A DNA stretch of 64,000 bases from Plecoglossus altivelis (GCA_036571765.1 BROE01000015.1:2298441-2362440); one strand, 5' to 3'. Positions 1-12,420 are shown, counted from the first letter of the stretch. Program-made: numbers and translations. The notes: generated from the sequence alone by a model not told the origin.

Positions 1-21
1 TCCTCTGTTCCCCTCCCCTAG

Positions 22-3000
22 GGTGTGCTGCGCTCCTTCTTCAACCTAAGAGACGTGGGGGTCGTACAGGTCAAGGTGATGAGAGCTGAGGGACTGATGG
101 CTGCAGATGTCACAGGTAAGGTGTATCCCTCTCATCTTCTCTGTCTCTGCCTCTCTCTGTCTATCTCTGTCTATCTCTGTCTCTCTCTCTCTCTCCTTGC
201 CACCCCCCTCCCCCTCTCAGTCACAGAGTCCGTGTCTCCCTGCTAGGGAAGAGCGACCCCTTCTGCGTGCTTGAGCTGAATAATGACAGACTGCAGACGC
301 ACACCGTCTACAAGACCCTCAACCCAGAGTGGAACAAAGTCTTCACCTTGTGAGTGTCCTTCTCTCACCTCTCCTCTCCTCCCTCCCTCCCTCCCTCCTC
401 TCCTCTCCTCTCATCTCCTCTCCTCTCGTCTGTCTCCCCATCCAGTCCTTTATTTTAGTCCCCCTGGTTCCCTCCCGGTCCAGTTCTCCTTCTCAACGTC
501 TGTGTCATATTTGCACATGGTTCCTTTATTTCTATCGATGATGCTGTCAGCGATCAGTCTTCCTCTTTCCTGTCCCTCCCTCTATCGCCCAGTAATGTGA
601 AAGACATCCACTCGGTTCTGGAGGTGACTGTGTTCGATGAAGACAGGGATAGGAGCGCTGACTTCCTGGGCAAAGTAGCCATCCCCCTATTACAGGTAAT
701 CGTGTTTTTGTGCGTCCACATGTGCGTGTGTGTGTGTGACTGTAATAAAAGCAGTGTGTTCATCCCACTGTCGCAGATCCAGGATGGGGAACAGAAGGGG
801 TACGTTCTAAAAAACAAGAAACTGACCGGACCGACCAAGGGGGTCATCTACCTCGAGGCTGAAGTCATGTACAGCTCTGTCAGTCCTCTTCCTCTGCCAC
901 TCTTAACATCCGGGAAACGGCTTCACGCGCCTTGGCGTAGTTGGAGCCTTGGAGCCACGTTCCAGGGGCCTGTCTGACCATGTGTGTGTTCTACCCCAGA
1001 TCAAGGCCGGTTTGCGGACGTTGGTTCCCGCCGAGCAGAAGTACATCGAAGACGAATCGAAGCTGTCCAAACACGTAAGTGGCAGCGTGTGTCGTCCGGC
1101 CCAGCGGAGCAGGAGAGAGGGAGAAAGAGACGAGGGGATAAGAACAGCCTGTTGTGTCTTGTGTCCTGCAGCTGTTCCAGCAGAACTTTAACCGCGTGAA
1201 GCGCTGCATCATGGTGCTGATAAACTTGGGGACGTACGTGAACAGCTGCTTCGAGTGGGAGTCTTCACAGAGGAGTATTGGCGCCTTTCTGGTAGGACGC
1301 GAACAAACGCACGCACGCACACCTGAACGGGCCCTGTCGGATTCTCACTAACACGCTCCCCCTCCCCCTCACACCACAAACACACCACACACACACACAC
1401 ACACACACACACAACCTCTACCCCTCAGCTGTTTGTGGTGGTGGTGTGGAACTTTGAGCTGTACATGCTGCCGCTGGCCCTGCTCTTGATACTGGCCTGG
1501 AACTTCTGCTTCTCCAGCAGCAGGGGGACTGAAGACATGGTGAGAGCAGACAGGGTGGGGCTGTCTGGGGTGTGGAGGGGGGTGGGTTCAGAAGGGAGGG
1601 AGTTAGGGAAGGGGGATGGGAGATTAGGAGGGGGAGTGTGTGTGTGTGGGGGGGGGGCGCTACAGGCTGAGGTTTAGTTTGGGGGTAGGGGGGGTTGGGT
1701 GACACCATTACACACAAACAACGGCTGGGCTGTCTGGCGCAGGGTGGAGATAAGGGAAGTAGGGGGGGAGGGGTGTGCAAGGTCAGCACTGGCTAGGGCG
1801 GAGGAGAACAGGGTAGTAGGGTGGAGTAAGTCAGGAAATAAGTGACTTTATTTAATATGGCGCCATACACAGAGCCAGGCAAGTGCTTTGGAGAAGTGAA
1901 AAGGATGAAAATATCGTCATGAAAGCAGGTCAAGAAACCAAACAACAAAAGCGTAAACAACAACAGACACACGCAATCATAAACCCTGGACAGCTCAGGG
2001 AGAGACAAATAGCAATGTTGAGAAATGTCAGCTGCTGTAAAAAAAAAGTGTCAGCAGTGTTTTTAAAACCACCTTTAAAGTTTAAGTTTTAGTTTAAGTT
2101 TGTAAGTGTTCCTCTATAGGAGGAGCGTTCCACAATGTAGGAGCCAATACTTCCAAAGAACAATCCCCTTTTGTCTTTAGTCTAGCTCTCAGAACCGGTA
2201 ATCCCTGTTTTCAGATGATCTAAGTGACTTCCTGGGGATATAAATATGGATGGCCCAGGGCGATATAAAAGTGTGACAGATCATCTCCAGCTCAAACTGA
2301 CAAACAACAGACCAACGTTTGCAGATGGTTCTCAGGCGTCCGTGGCCGTATTTTTCCAATGCGGATTGAAACAGCAGCTCCTGATCCGATGCAGCGCTGA
2401 GATGTCTAAAGACTGGACTCACACAGCTTAAACTTGGGGTCCGCTATACTGAGCAACCTTGGAAGGTATAGCATGTGAAGCTATGCTAAAGGCATGGTGG
2501 GTTGGGCAGACTACCTGCCGAGGTCGTGACCAGAGTGTAGGGTCAGAGGGGGCAGGGAGGAGGAGTGTTGGAAGGGTTGTGTTTTTGCGCGGAGGAGCTT
2601 TCACTTGTCATGCGGAGCCGTGTGACCATGTGGCTCCTCCCCCCTCAGGGCGTGGACGCCATGTTCGAATGGGAGGAGGACGAGGAGGAGCGAGACGACA
2701 AGGTAACCATCCGGCTTGAGTCAAAGCCGACGGCGGTGACTTGAACGAGTTGCGAACTTTGACATGGTCTAAGTTTACGATCCGCCTCTGACTCTAATGT
2801 GTATGTGTGTGTTGACCTGGTAGGACTTTGAGCGTAAAGGCTTCATGGGTAAACTGTACGCCATCCAGGATGTGTGTATCACTGTGCAGAGCGCTCTAGA
2901 TGAAGTGGCTTCCTATGGGGAGAGGATTAAGAAGTAAGTGTGTGTGTGTGTGTGTGTTGGTGCACGCATGTGTGTTACATATTCTTCCTCTACCTTTGTC

Positions 3001-3501
3001 CTAATATCACGGGTGTTCTTCCCTATCTTCAGTGTATTTAACTGGACAGTGCCTTTCCTGAGTTGGTTAGCCATCTCTGCTCTGTGTGTGGCTACCTTTC
3101 TCCTCTACATCATCCCGCTACGATACCTGGTTCTCACCTGGGGTAAGTTCACGCCTGCCCCTGTATGTGATTTCAGAAAGAACCAGGGTAAAGCACGTTA
3201 CCCTATCTGTGATCCGCATGGTTGTGTGAATCTATGACCCCTTCCTCCAGGTGTGAATAAGTTCACCAAGAAACTGCGCGACCCGTACTTGATCGACAAC
3301 AACGAGCTGCTGGACTTCCTGTCCAGAGTGCCCTCAGACGTTCAAGTGGTGGGTGGGACGGAGGAAACGGGTCTTTCTGTCTGTGTCTGGTTGTCTGTCT
3401 GTCTATAATACTTCGTATTTGTTGGACAGGTGCAGTATCGAGAACTCAAGGTTGATCCAGGACAGAGCCCCAACAAACGCAGAAGAACCAACCCGGGCTA
3501 G
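22..3501 (+). CDS. mctp1: Multiple C2 and transmembrane domain protein 1 (mctp1), 3' part
   Basis: Twelve exons read in one continuous frame with GT/AG borders: 22-115, 247-349, 593-695, 777-878, 1000-1074, 1172-1291, 1429-1539, 2649-2702, 2824-2933, 3033-3142, 3251-3348, 3430-3501 (TAG at 3499). The 5' end lies outside the window. The first four exons encode the last C2 domain (VQVKVMRAEGLMAADVTGKS, then an acidic calcium-loop stretch around DEDRDRSADFLGK). A linker follows, then a first hydrophobic segment (exon 7, LYMLPLALLLILAWNF), an acidic cytosolic loop (exon 8, EWEEDEEERDDK) and a second hydrophobic segment (exon 10, LSWLAISALCVATFLLYIIP). The tail keeps the family signature LLDFLSRVPSDVQVVQY. 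MCTPs are ER/vesicle calcium-binding proteins. I prefer MCTP1 over MCTP2 because the C-terminal tail resembles MCTP1 and arrdc3 and cetn3 follow, as on human 5q. A teleost a/b paralog label cannot be assigned. Confidence 0.93.
1540..2648 (+). other. mctp1 intron between the two-transmembrane exons
   Basis: This 1.1-kb intron separates the exon for the first transmembrane segment from the short acidic exon 2649-2702. It holds G-rich runs (around 1560-1800) and otherwise unremarkable sequence. I see no further in-frame exon, though an alternatively used small exon cannot be excluded. Confidence 0.6.
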
Positions 3502-3503
3502 TC

Positions 3504-3540
3504 ACACACACACACACACACACACTCACTCACACACACA

Positions 3541-3583
<43 letters not shown>

Positions 3584-3638
3584 ACACACTCAAGCTCACA
3601 AACACACACTCACACACGCACACACACACACACACACC
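3504..3638. repeat. CA-rich microsatellite
   Basis: Imperfect (CA)n with interspersed CTCA units begins three bases after the mctp1 stop codon, so it is probably transcribed in the 3' UTR. The matching open frames on either strand are repeat artefacts. Confidence 0.95.
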
Positions 3639-4310
3639 AGGGACATTCTGTTTTATATTTAGAGAAGGCAGCACATTTAGCACACCTGTTCCTCATGAAA
3701 ACCCTTCAACTGTAAAAAATGTACAAATGTATGATTTTTTAAGTGATTTTAACGTTGAGCTATGATGACTGTTAACAGTCACTGTGGTTTTACTTGAAAG
3801 TAGTTTTTCCTCAAAGGAAATACACACACACACACAAACGGGAATCTTTTCGCTTCACTCACAGCTGAATTTGACATGAAAAAAAGTCAAATCTTTGGTG
3901 GATTTTAAGTGCTCACTTCTGGACGGATCTACACTTGCCTCACAGAGGCCCCCTCTGACCTCCAAGCCTCCAAGGAGTCTTCCCAGAATCCTTTAGGCCT
4001 CTACCTATGGACTAAACTGTGACCATGAGTCTCACTATGGAATGTTAACGATGTTTGCTTGCTACAAATGTATTCATGTCCTGTGTAAGAAAGAGCATGT
4101 ACTTCACATACTGTGTGTTGCCTGAATCTCTGCAAGTTTTCGGACAGTTTGGAATGCGTTGAGTCACAGGTGGTTTTTCTATGGCTTTTTCTTAAACAAA
4201 ACCGACTTTAGACATCGCAAGGATGAGCTAGCTTCAATATTGTAAGCAGTCAATGCGTTTAAGCAGTTTCGACTGGACGTGAATGCCTCTTCTGGTGCCA
4301 GTCAGTTGGA

Positions 4311-4324
4311 CCAACAGGGGGCAC
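4311..4324 (+). promoter_or_regulatory. CTCF-like core motif
   Basis: The sequence CCAACAGGGGGCAC matches the vertebrate CTCF core CCASYAGRKGGCRS at all but one position. It lies between mctp1 and arrdc3, in plus orientation. Binding is inferred from the motif only. Confidence 0.4.
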
Positions 4325-5156
4325 CAGAGAGTCTATTTTGTTTATCTAATCTTATATCAGACATTATAGCCTATATTCGACACATATACCGATATGGAAT
4401 CTATATAGTCACAATATATCCCTTATTTTTATGTCACTGTTAAAAGCCAAGTTTTTATCCTGCAGTGAGAGAATGCATGTTTGTTCCTTTCAACATGACT
4501 TGCATGAATGTGAACCTGTGCGTAAGTGCATTTGTGTGACGTGGTAAGTTTACATGTCTATATATGACACGTCTGTTGCATGGCTGGGATGTGGAGAAGT
4601 CATGGCTTTACTGTAAGTGCGGTCAGTATAATGTGGTTTACTTCCTCTTTCAGTTTCTCTCGTCCACTTTGATTTGGATGTCTCTGTATCGTAAGGGTGA
4701 TACGAAAATATTTGGAGTGTCAATACTCTTCATGAGCAACATGGGAAATATGAAGTCTCATACCACCAGACATAATTGCACAGTAACATCAAGAATGCAA
4801 ACATTTCAGTTCATCTTTCTGTGCTATGTTTCTGTTCTATGTTTTATCATAATATGAATCATTTGAACAATTCTATGAATTTGATCTTAACAATGCTTGC
4901 AAATGAGGGACTTTCTGTAATGGTAGACCCACACACAGTATAAATGCCAAACCAATGAAAACATGTATATATGCATTTATTAACCCTTATCGACCAAGAA
5001 CCTTTGTTCTATATGCTATATATGTTATGGCTCTGGTTAGATACCATGTTCATAATATATCTATGCATTGGTGTATATATATATACTGTATCTAAAATGG
5101 CGAAGTGGTTCCATGTGGCAACCTCACCAATAAGGAAGTTGAATGAGGTAGAGGTA

Positions 5157-5760
5157 CTATAAATGGGTTAGGTTCTCAAACCAGGAAGTCTGGCCCTTCG
5201 GAGAGAGTTCCCCCAGCAGCCAAAGTACTCCTTGGTGAGTGAGAAGAGACAATGCCTCCGAGTGGATCTGCAGTTGTCCATGAGGTTGCCCCGCACAGCT
5301 GGCAGAAGACAGGCGTGTCGGAGCGGGACGTGGGGGCACTTCCCTGACAGGTCCAGGATTTTCAGGTTGACCAGGTTGCTCAGGTCACCAGCGTGAAACG
5401 CAGTCAATAGCACTTAGCTTGAGATGAAGCGTGAGCAGGGAGGAAGGGAGGAACCGAGCGAATAGCCTCTAGCCGTTTGAAGTAGAACGTCAGGTGAATA
5501 CGATCCGTTACATGAACCACGGATTTGTTTTTCAATGTGCAGGGACCTGTTATCAACACACCCAAAGCAGCAGTTGTCAGCCAAATGGAGGGTTTCCAAA
5601 TGGAGGGCCTCAATGTTTGGAGTGTCTCTGCAGTCTCCTGGTTTAACCCTGATGATGACGTTGGGAGTTTAGGCTTAGGGACTGCAGGCCAGATGGGAGA
5701 CTTCCTGGCACCGTAGGAAGGCTGTTGCCATGAAGATTCAGTTTCCCCCAGCTTCCTCAT
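5157..5760 (-). pseudogene. Toll-like receptor ectodomain fragment (TLR7/8/9-type), frameshifted
   Basis: Reading the minus strand from 5760 downwards gives successive LRR segments in different frames. First comes GKLNLHGNSLPTVPGSLPSG. Then, after a frame change, LHLADNCCFGCVDNRSLHIE, which resembles the NCYYGN/C loop of the TLR7-8-9 subfamily. After another change comes DLSNLVNLKILDLSGKCP, followed by a cysteine-containing stretch like the loop after that repeat. Motif order agrees with a TLR7/8/9 ectodomain, but at least two frameshifts and stop codons break it, and no transmembrane or TIR part is nearby. It is most likely a degraded segmental or processed copy. The exact paralog (tlr7, 8 or 9) cannot be set by eye. 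Confidence 0.7.
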
Positions 5761-6466
5761 TTCTGACTGTCTTCTTCCTTTGTCTCACGCGGTTGCCTTG
5801 GAGAGTTGGGTCTGTTTAATGTAACGTCGTCTTATAAATCTTGAAAATTTCCACCTTAATTTATAGATTATGCGGATAAATAGAGTAGAATCCGAAAATG
5901 AAACTAAAATGGTTGGCTGCGCATTATGTCAGTTCTCACTACACATTAGCGGTCCAAACCGTGACCAGAAACCTACGCGCACTTTGTTTATAGAACAAAT
6001 AGCCAACATTTTCAAAGGTGTCCCTGTTGACCGAAACAAACTTGAGATAAGTGGTTAACAACGAATAAACGTGAAGGCTATGCTATACGACGAACAGAAC
6101 AACAGTGACTGTTACTGATTTGATCCTCCGTCGTTTCATTAGTGATCTTTTCAGCGTTTGTCTTGTTGAAATGAATGCGTTCTGAGCTCGATTAGTTTTT
6201 TTTTTATCGTGGTCTACAGACGTAGGCCTAGTCCACTCATTTACTTAGGCTGTCACATCACATGCTGACATTTAATCACGTTGTATTATATACTATACCA
6301 ATTACATTATATAGAATATACTTGTTATATCATTTGTTGGCTAGATAAGTCGTTGGATATCATACATCCAAGGTTTGATGTGGGAACTTTGTGTTTTACA
6401 ACCTGCGGAGGGTGGTAGGTTAATGCGCGCACATGCCCAGTGCGGTTGTTTTTGCGCACAAGCCCC
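5761..6466 (+). other. Spacer upstream of arrdc3
   Basis: AT-rich sequence between the TLR fragment and the arrdc3 promoter. No gene is recognised. An AATAAA occurs near 6065 but cannot be tied to a transcript. Confidence 0.4.
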
Positions 6467-6473
6467 TATAAGA
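6467..6473 (+). promoter_or_regulatory. Putative TATA box of arrdc3
   Basis: TATAAGA lies about 30 bases before an initiator-like TCATTTTCAGA near 6494-6503 and about 240 bases upstream of the arrdc3 start codon. A TATA-type promoter would fit an inducible alpha-arrestin gene. The transcription start is inferred. Confidence 0.45.
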
Positions 6474-6542
6474 AAGCGCTAGAGTCTCGTTCTCATTTTC
6501 AGACCGTATTCCGGAGACTGCGGAAGCATAGCCTTGACGAAC

Positions 6543-6689
6543 ATGCCATCTACATCCACGGTGACTGGCACAAGATACTCCTATGTTTTGTCAACTAAAA
6601 AGCCACTGACATAGCCTGTTTGCAGCCTGGCTATGAGAAAGGTGCTTATGGCTGTGCAAGTCGAAGGCTTATTTCCTACCTATTCATAG
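6543..6689 (+). other. Two upstream ORFs in the arrdc3 leader
   Basis: If transcription starts after the TATA box, the leader has an ATG at 6543 opening a 23-codon frame ending in TAG at 6612-6614. A second ATG at 6633 opens an 18-codon frame ending in TAG at 6687-6689. Both close before the arrdc3 ATG at 6706, so they could modulate translation. The peptides resemble nothing known. Confidence 0.4.
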
Positions 6690-6705
6690 ACGCTTTTTTT
6701 TAAAC

Positions 6706-9700
6706 ATGGTGCTGGGCAAGGTAAAGACCGTAGCGGTCTGCTTCGACTGTTTGAATGAAAGCAACCTGCCCGTTTTCTCCGGTGGCGACTCGGTCTCAGG
6801 GAGGGTAATCGTGGATGTCACCGGAGAGGTACGCGTTAAAACGTTGAGCATCAATGCAAGAGGAGTAGCTAAGGTTCGGTGGACTGAGTCTCGGAATGCA
6901 GGAGCCAACACTGCCTATACTCAGAATTACACCGAAGAAGTGGAATACTTAAACCATTACGACATCTTATTAGGACAGGAGCGAGGTAAGGGACAACAAC
7001 ATTGTCGTATTCTCACAGAAATAGGCTGTGTATTCAGTATATGTCGGGGAAAGTTGTCTTTCTGTTGCAGTAGGTTAGGGATGATTGTTTGACATGTTGA
7101 GGACTGCCTTTTACTAAATGGTGTATTCGCATCACACGTACAGCAATTGCACACAAAACAAACTGGAATCACCAACTGACATTCTCAACTCTAATGCGAG
7201 CACCTACAGTGGTGCTGATGCGAGCGGTGTTGGTGTGGTCCTTGTTACTCACTTAACCCAATGTGTAATATAATTTATCATATAGCCAAACTCATTTCGT
7301 CTATTTAAATCGTGACTTGACGTCTTGATTGAGTGGTCCAACACATTAGTAGTTGAAGTTCACAGAGCATCCTTTCCGTCCACATTCAGTAACGACTCCT
7401 AATTGTATGAACAAAACTCAAATTTGAAGCTACTGTCAAAAACAAAAGTGTGATGAAACCAAAACACCCATTTCTAATAACTTTGATCATTTTAATGGTT
7501 TCTGACAGTTAAAAATAGGCTGTCAAGATATTCAGAAGTTAAGGCTACTCCCTTTGTTAGAAGCGGTTCAAACCTGTTCAGAGACTGGTTTAGAGGAGGG
7601 GGTAGGGGGGAGACAAGCCTCTCTCGTTTCTGATTGGTCCAAACTCTCCTATGTGTCTGCAATGACATCATGCTTTCTGAGGAAGTAACTGAAGGATAGC
7701 ATCCTATGAAGTAGCCTTGCTGGCAGAATTCGACCTCAACAACATTAATCATCTGCTATATCATAATGTAATTTACGGTACTGAAGGGATATGTTACATC
7801 AAGATGTTAACATATTGAGGCTTATTGTCACTGTGTGACTGCAATGACCACATAGTGATAACTATTTTAAAGACAAACGAACACATCTCAATCACCGATA
7901 TAATTGAATTTGAGTCCAGCTCATCAATATTAACCCCCCCCCCCCAGCTATTTTGGCGAGACAGACACGAAATTGAAAGCTAGGAACATAAGAAACCTTT
8001 TCTGAGTCTGACGCCTCCATCTGCAACAGTAGGACATCCCCCAAGAACCACAGAAGAAGATGGTTACCATCACTCAGGAAAAGGCAGTCCTGCCTTAGAT
8101 AGGGACATGTTTGTATTCATGTACAGCTGTAGACCCATGAGAATATCAGTTAGCCAGATAACTGTGTTTAAAAAAAAAAGAGTAAAACAAGAGTATTTCT
8201 GGATGACCAGCATCAGGACTTCTGATGGTGGTTGTAACATGACTATTCAGTCATCGCTGAAATACTGGACGTTGTGTTAGCCAAGTCTCTAACCTTGCCT
8301 GTACAATTTAGAAAAATGTTGAATGCTGCAAGCTCATTGGTTGTCTGGCTCGTCTGTACAATAAAATTGACATGATTGAATAAATGAAAATGGAATGAAC
8401 CTGCTCTTATTGTCTGTCTTTATTTCCCAGCATTCCTCTTGACATGAGTGTCACTTTACCCTGAACTGTGTGCCATTTCAAAAGGCGGTGTTGCTGTGTT
8501 GCTGTGTTTGTGTGTTTGTGTGTTTGTGTGTGTGTGTGACTCTACTTATCCTCCCATAACACATGGGTATAGATAAGGAGGAAGGAAATGCCCTGCCGCA
8601 TTCCAACCAATAGCGGTGCGAGCTGAAATGTAGGCGTGATGTTTCCCCCAATGGGAGGCTGAGTTGTAATGCATGCGTTGGAGTATCCGGCTGAGGGAAG
8701 CTGCTTGTTCTGGTTCATACCGGTCTGCTCCTGCTCTCTCACTCTCTCTCTCTCTCTCTTGTGCTTGCTTCCACTCTCTCTCTATGTCTCTCTCCCTCTC
8801 TCTCTCTGTCTCTCTCTCTCTCTGTGCTACCAGTAACTTACATACATACAGCATTCAGCACACACTCCCAGACTGTTAATGACAGCCGTGCTGCTGAGGA
8901 GAGCATGTGTGGGTGCAGAACAGACACACTCTCACCCAGAAAGAAGCCAAGGAGAAACAGGCATATTTGCTGATGTGGCAGGAAACTGAACTAAAAGCAG
9001 CCTTAAGCAGGATCACATAAATATAAGGAAGTAAAAGGAGGTCATGTTTTCGGTCTCTGGGTGGGTCTCGAACCACTCACCATCTGCCGAATCAGCATGC
9101 AAGAAAATAGGAGGGGGAAAAAATATACCAATATTAGCTTATGCTTGCGTGGGTTCGGCCTGTGTGTGTTTGTGTGCATGTGTGAAGGTGTCTGTGTGTG
9201 TCCTGTGGAGAAGGTTTCCACATCCATTGAAGTTCAACAAAAGTTTGCTACAATGTCCTAATATTTGGAAATGAAATGTCTCTTAATCCTGTCCAATTGT
9301 TCACTTCTGAATGTGGTTGGAACCTTGTGTGGTTTGTATGTTGGGACACTGCTAACCTTTCAAGAACGAAATAAAAACCTCGATACATAACGATCCAGTT
9401 GTGTGCGTGTCTTTTCATGCTTGTGAAGTGTATCTGTTCAAAGCTCAAATGGCATCTGGTGTTCCCTCCAAACTGCCATAACATCGACTAGGGACTTTTT
9501 GTTTGAGTCTAAATGAGCATTCTGGTTTGTGTCATGGCTGCAGGTCTGTGTATGTCTGTGCCAGCGATGGTACTGTACAGTGTATTTGGAATCTTGTGGT
9601 TCTTTCTTTCAGATGAGGACAGCCCAGAGGAAAGCCTTACTGTTCTCCATACAGGCATACACGAGTTTGCCTTTAGCTTCCACTTACCACAGATGTAAGT

Positions 9701-12038
9701 AATGACATGCACACACAACTTGTAAACCCATTTTCCCACCCAGACTAACGATATACTGTACAAAGGAACATGTTATCAACCTGTAAATATTTTCGTTTTC
9801 CCTACCTCCCTTCCTCCCTCCCTGTCTCTCTCTCTGTCTCTGTCTGTGTCTTTGTCTGTCTGTCTCTCTGTCTGTCTCTCTCTGTCTCTCTTTCTTTCTC
9901 CCTGTCTCTCTGTCTTCCTATCCGTCTCTCTGTCTTCCTGTCTGTCTGTCAACCCTGTCTCTCTCTCTGTCTGTCCCTCCCTCCCTCCACCTCCTCTCTT
10001 CCAGGCCCCTTGCCACCTCGTTCGAGGGGAAACACGGCAGCGTAAGGTACTGGGTACGGGTAGAGCTGCACAGGGCCTGGCTGTTACCCGTGAAGGTGAA
10101 GAAAGAGTTCACCGTGTTTGAGCACATCGACATCAACACGCCGCTGCTGCTGGTAAGGAGGAGGAGACACGACTCCAGTCTGGGTCATTTTGGGAAGCGA
10201 ATAATGGTGACGATGGTAAACCGGGACTCTTGTGTTGTGTGTGTGTGTGTGTACAGGCTCCTCAGGCTGGTACTAAGGAAAAGACCCTCTGCTGCTGGTT
10301 CTGTGCCTCAGGTCCGATCTCTCTCAGCGCCAAGATTGAGAGGAAAGGCTACACTCCAGGTTCGACTGAGCTACAATCTCCCCCTGCACACAGCACCTCT
10401 GACCCTGTAGAGCCTAGCTGACCCACTCCGAGTCCCCCATCTGACAGCCCCCCCTCCCCTCTCCTCTGTTTACCAGGAGAGTCCATCCAGATCTTTGCCG
10501 AGGTGGAGAACTGCTCCTCTCGCGTCGTGGTCCCCAAGGCAGCTCTCTACCAGACCCAGACCTTCTTCGCCAAGGGAAAGGGCAAGCAGATCCAGCAGCT
10601 GGTCTCCAACCTGCGGGGAGACCCCTTGCCCCAGGGCAAGAGCCAGAGCTGGGAGGGCAAGCAGCTGAAGATCCCCCCTGTGTCCCCCTCCATCATCGAC
10701 TGCCCCATCATCCGGGTAGAATACGCCCTGGTGGTGAGTGACGAGCGGTGCTTCACACAGGGGCTTGGTGAAAGGGAGGTAGAGCATGATCACCCAAGCT
10801 AGCCTCCAGCTAACCCCATGACACCCTGCCTGTCCCCTCACCCTGGCAGGTGTATGTGGACGTTCCTGGGGGGCTGAACCTCTCTCTGTCGCTGCCGCTG
10901 GTCATCGGAACCATCCCTCTCCATGGCTTCTCCAGCCGCACCTCCAGCATTAGCAGCCAGTGTAGTGGTTCAAGCTGGATGGGCCTTCCCGAGAGACCTG
11001 AGGGTACGACCACACACACACTCTGATACACCACAGTACACTACACACACACACACTCTGATACACCACACCACAGTACACTACACACACACACACTCTG
11101 ATACACCACACCACAGTACAGTACACACACACACACACACACACACACTCTGATACACCACAGTACACTACACACACACACACACACTCTGATAGACCAC
11201 AGTACAGTACACACACACACTCTGATACACCACAGTACAGTACATACACATACACACACACACACACGCTGATACACCACAGTACAATACACACACGCTG
11301 ATACACCACAGTACAGTACACACACTGATACACCACAGTACAGTACACACACACCCTCTGATACACCACACTACAGTACATACACACACACTCTGATACA
11401 CCACAGTACAGTACACACACACACACACACACACACTCTGTTACACCACAATACAGTAGTGAAATCATATTTTGCATGTTCCCACAAACTCACCCTAGGA
11501 CACACCCTGACACTTGTACAAGGCGGCGGGAATTGACGCGTACGCACACAAGCTGTACCTTACATGAGAACATATGTTCACCCGCACACACACACGTGTA
11601 CAGACAAATCCCCTGCTCCCTCTCCTTAGGGTATGTATTCAGTGTGCTTTCCCTCCACAGCTCCTCCAAGTTACAGTGACCTTGCTGTGTCTGAGGAGCA
11701 CAGACAAGGCTGCCTCCAGGACTGCAACAGATCCCAGGCCAGCACAGAAGACCAGGACCCTCATCTGGCCTACATCACGGAGTTCAGATACCAGCCTCCA
11801 CCCTTGTACTCAGAGGTACGGCACACAAACACACACGCATGCACACGCACACACACGCGCAGACATGCACGCATACACCCCTACTCACACAGACACATGC
11901 AGTCACGCCCATCCGAACACGCCAGCATCCGTCAAATCATTTGCCTGGTTTCCTCTGTCCCTTCAGCTCGACCCGTACCCAGACCCTCCGAGTGGGATGC
12001 AGGGGCTGGGAAGAGCCGTCACCTCCCCTTCACGTTGA
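6706..12038 (+). CDS. arrdc3: Arrestin domain-containing protein 3 (arrdc3), complete
   Basis: Eight exons in one frame with canonical borders: 6706-6985, 9613-9694, 10005-10152, 10257-10359, 10477-10733, 10850-11003, 11661-11815, 11967-12038 (TGA at 12036). They give 416 aa against about 414 in human ARRDC3. The start MVLGKVKTVAVCFDCLNESN is ARRDC3-like and not ARRDC4-like. The arrestin N domain (about residues 1-165) includes RWTESRNAGANTAYTQNYTE. The arrestin C domain (about 175-310) includes GPISLSAKIERKGYTPGESI and RVEYALVVYVDVPGGLNL. The C-terminal tail has two PPxY motifs, PPSYSD (exon 7) and PPLYSE (end of exon 7), which in the family recruit NEDD4-type HECT ubiquitin ligases to receptors such as the beta2-adrenergic receptor on endosomes. 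The gene looks intact. The paralog suffix (arrdc3a or b) is not decidable here. Confidence 0.96.
6986..9612 (+). other. arrdc3 intron 1
   Basis: A 2.6-kb first intron, mostly AT-rich and unique, with a TG run near 8505-8538 and a CT microsatellite at 8735-8822. Two AATAAA hexamers near 8360-8385 could be premature poly(A) signals, but nothing else supports an internal transcript end. Confidence 0.6.
8735..8822. repeat. CT microsatellite
   Basis: Imperfect (CT)n in arrdc3 intron 1. It explains the low-complexity open frames seen there on both strands. Confidence 0.9.
9800..9990. repeat. CT/CTGT-rich tract before arrdc3 exon 3
   Basis: Long polypyrimidine tract of CTCT and CTGT units in arrdc3 intron 2, ending just before the exon 3 acceptor at 10004. 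It merges with the acceptor's polypyrimidine tract. Confidence 0.9.
11014..11450. repeat. Complex minisatellite in arrdc3 intron 6
   Basis: About ten to twelve variable-length units, each combining a CA run, CTCTGATACACCACAGTACA and a short linker. The variation lies mainly in CA-run length. The 175-codon cysteine/valine-rich reading frame on the minus strand is a product of this repeat and not a gene. Confidence 0.92.
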
Positions 12039-12352
12039 CGAGCTCCCAGACTAGCAGCCTCTGACCGCGGGGCAGATCCAGCCCACTTAACCTCCACCCC
12101 CCCCCCCTCTCCCACACACAACACACACACGCTGCTGGACACGATTCAGCCAACCTCCCCATCGGCTTTGACGGCATATCCAACCTGAGTTGGAGCTGCT
12201 GCCGACGCGTCCGTTTCGGGAGCGCTCGAGCCAGGCGTCCTTGGCTGCGGTACCGGAGAAGGGCGCGGCGTTCTGGCGGAGGTCGTTGTCCTCTGGTTAG
12301 GAGGTCGTCGAGATGCTCATCTCGCCCCTGGACTCTATAACCACGATGGCCA

Positions 12353-12420
12353 GATGTTCCTGTAGAACAAAAATGTTCCTGTAGAACAAAGATGTTCCTG
12401 TAGAACAAAGATGTACCTGT
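12353..12420. repeat. 19-20-bp tandem repeat, about 3.5 copies
   Basis: ATGTTCCTGTAGAACAAA repeats three times nearly perfectly and is followed by a diverged copy, all inside the predicted arrdc3 3' UTR. Confidence 0.85.

Larger units (their letters stand above)
3502..5156 (+). other. mctp1 3' UTR and downstream spacer
   Basis: This stretch follows the mctp1 stop codon. It starts with a long CA microsatellite and then becomes AT-rich noncoding sequence with no long open frame. No clear canonical poly(A) signal was found close to the stop, so the transcript end is undetermined. A CTCF-like motif sits at 4311-4324. Confidence 0.5.

Noticed and set aside
3504..3638. Possible CRISPR-like periodic repeats
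   Set aside because: These and the other tandem arrays in the window are simple microsatellites or minisatellites in a vertebrate genome; there are no unique spacers and no cas genes.
10950..11477. 175-codon cysteine/valine-rich minus-strand ORF
   Set aside because: Produced by the TG/CA minisatellite in arrdc3 intron 6.
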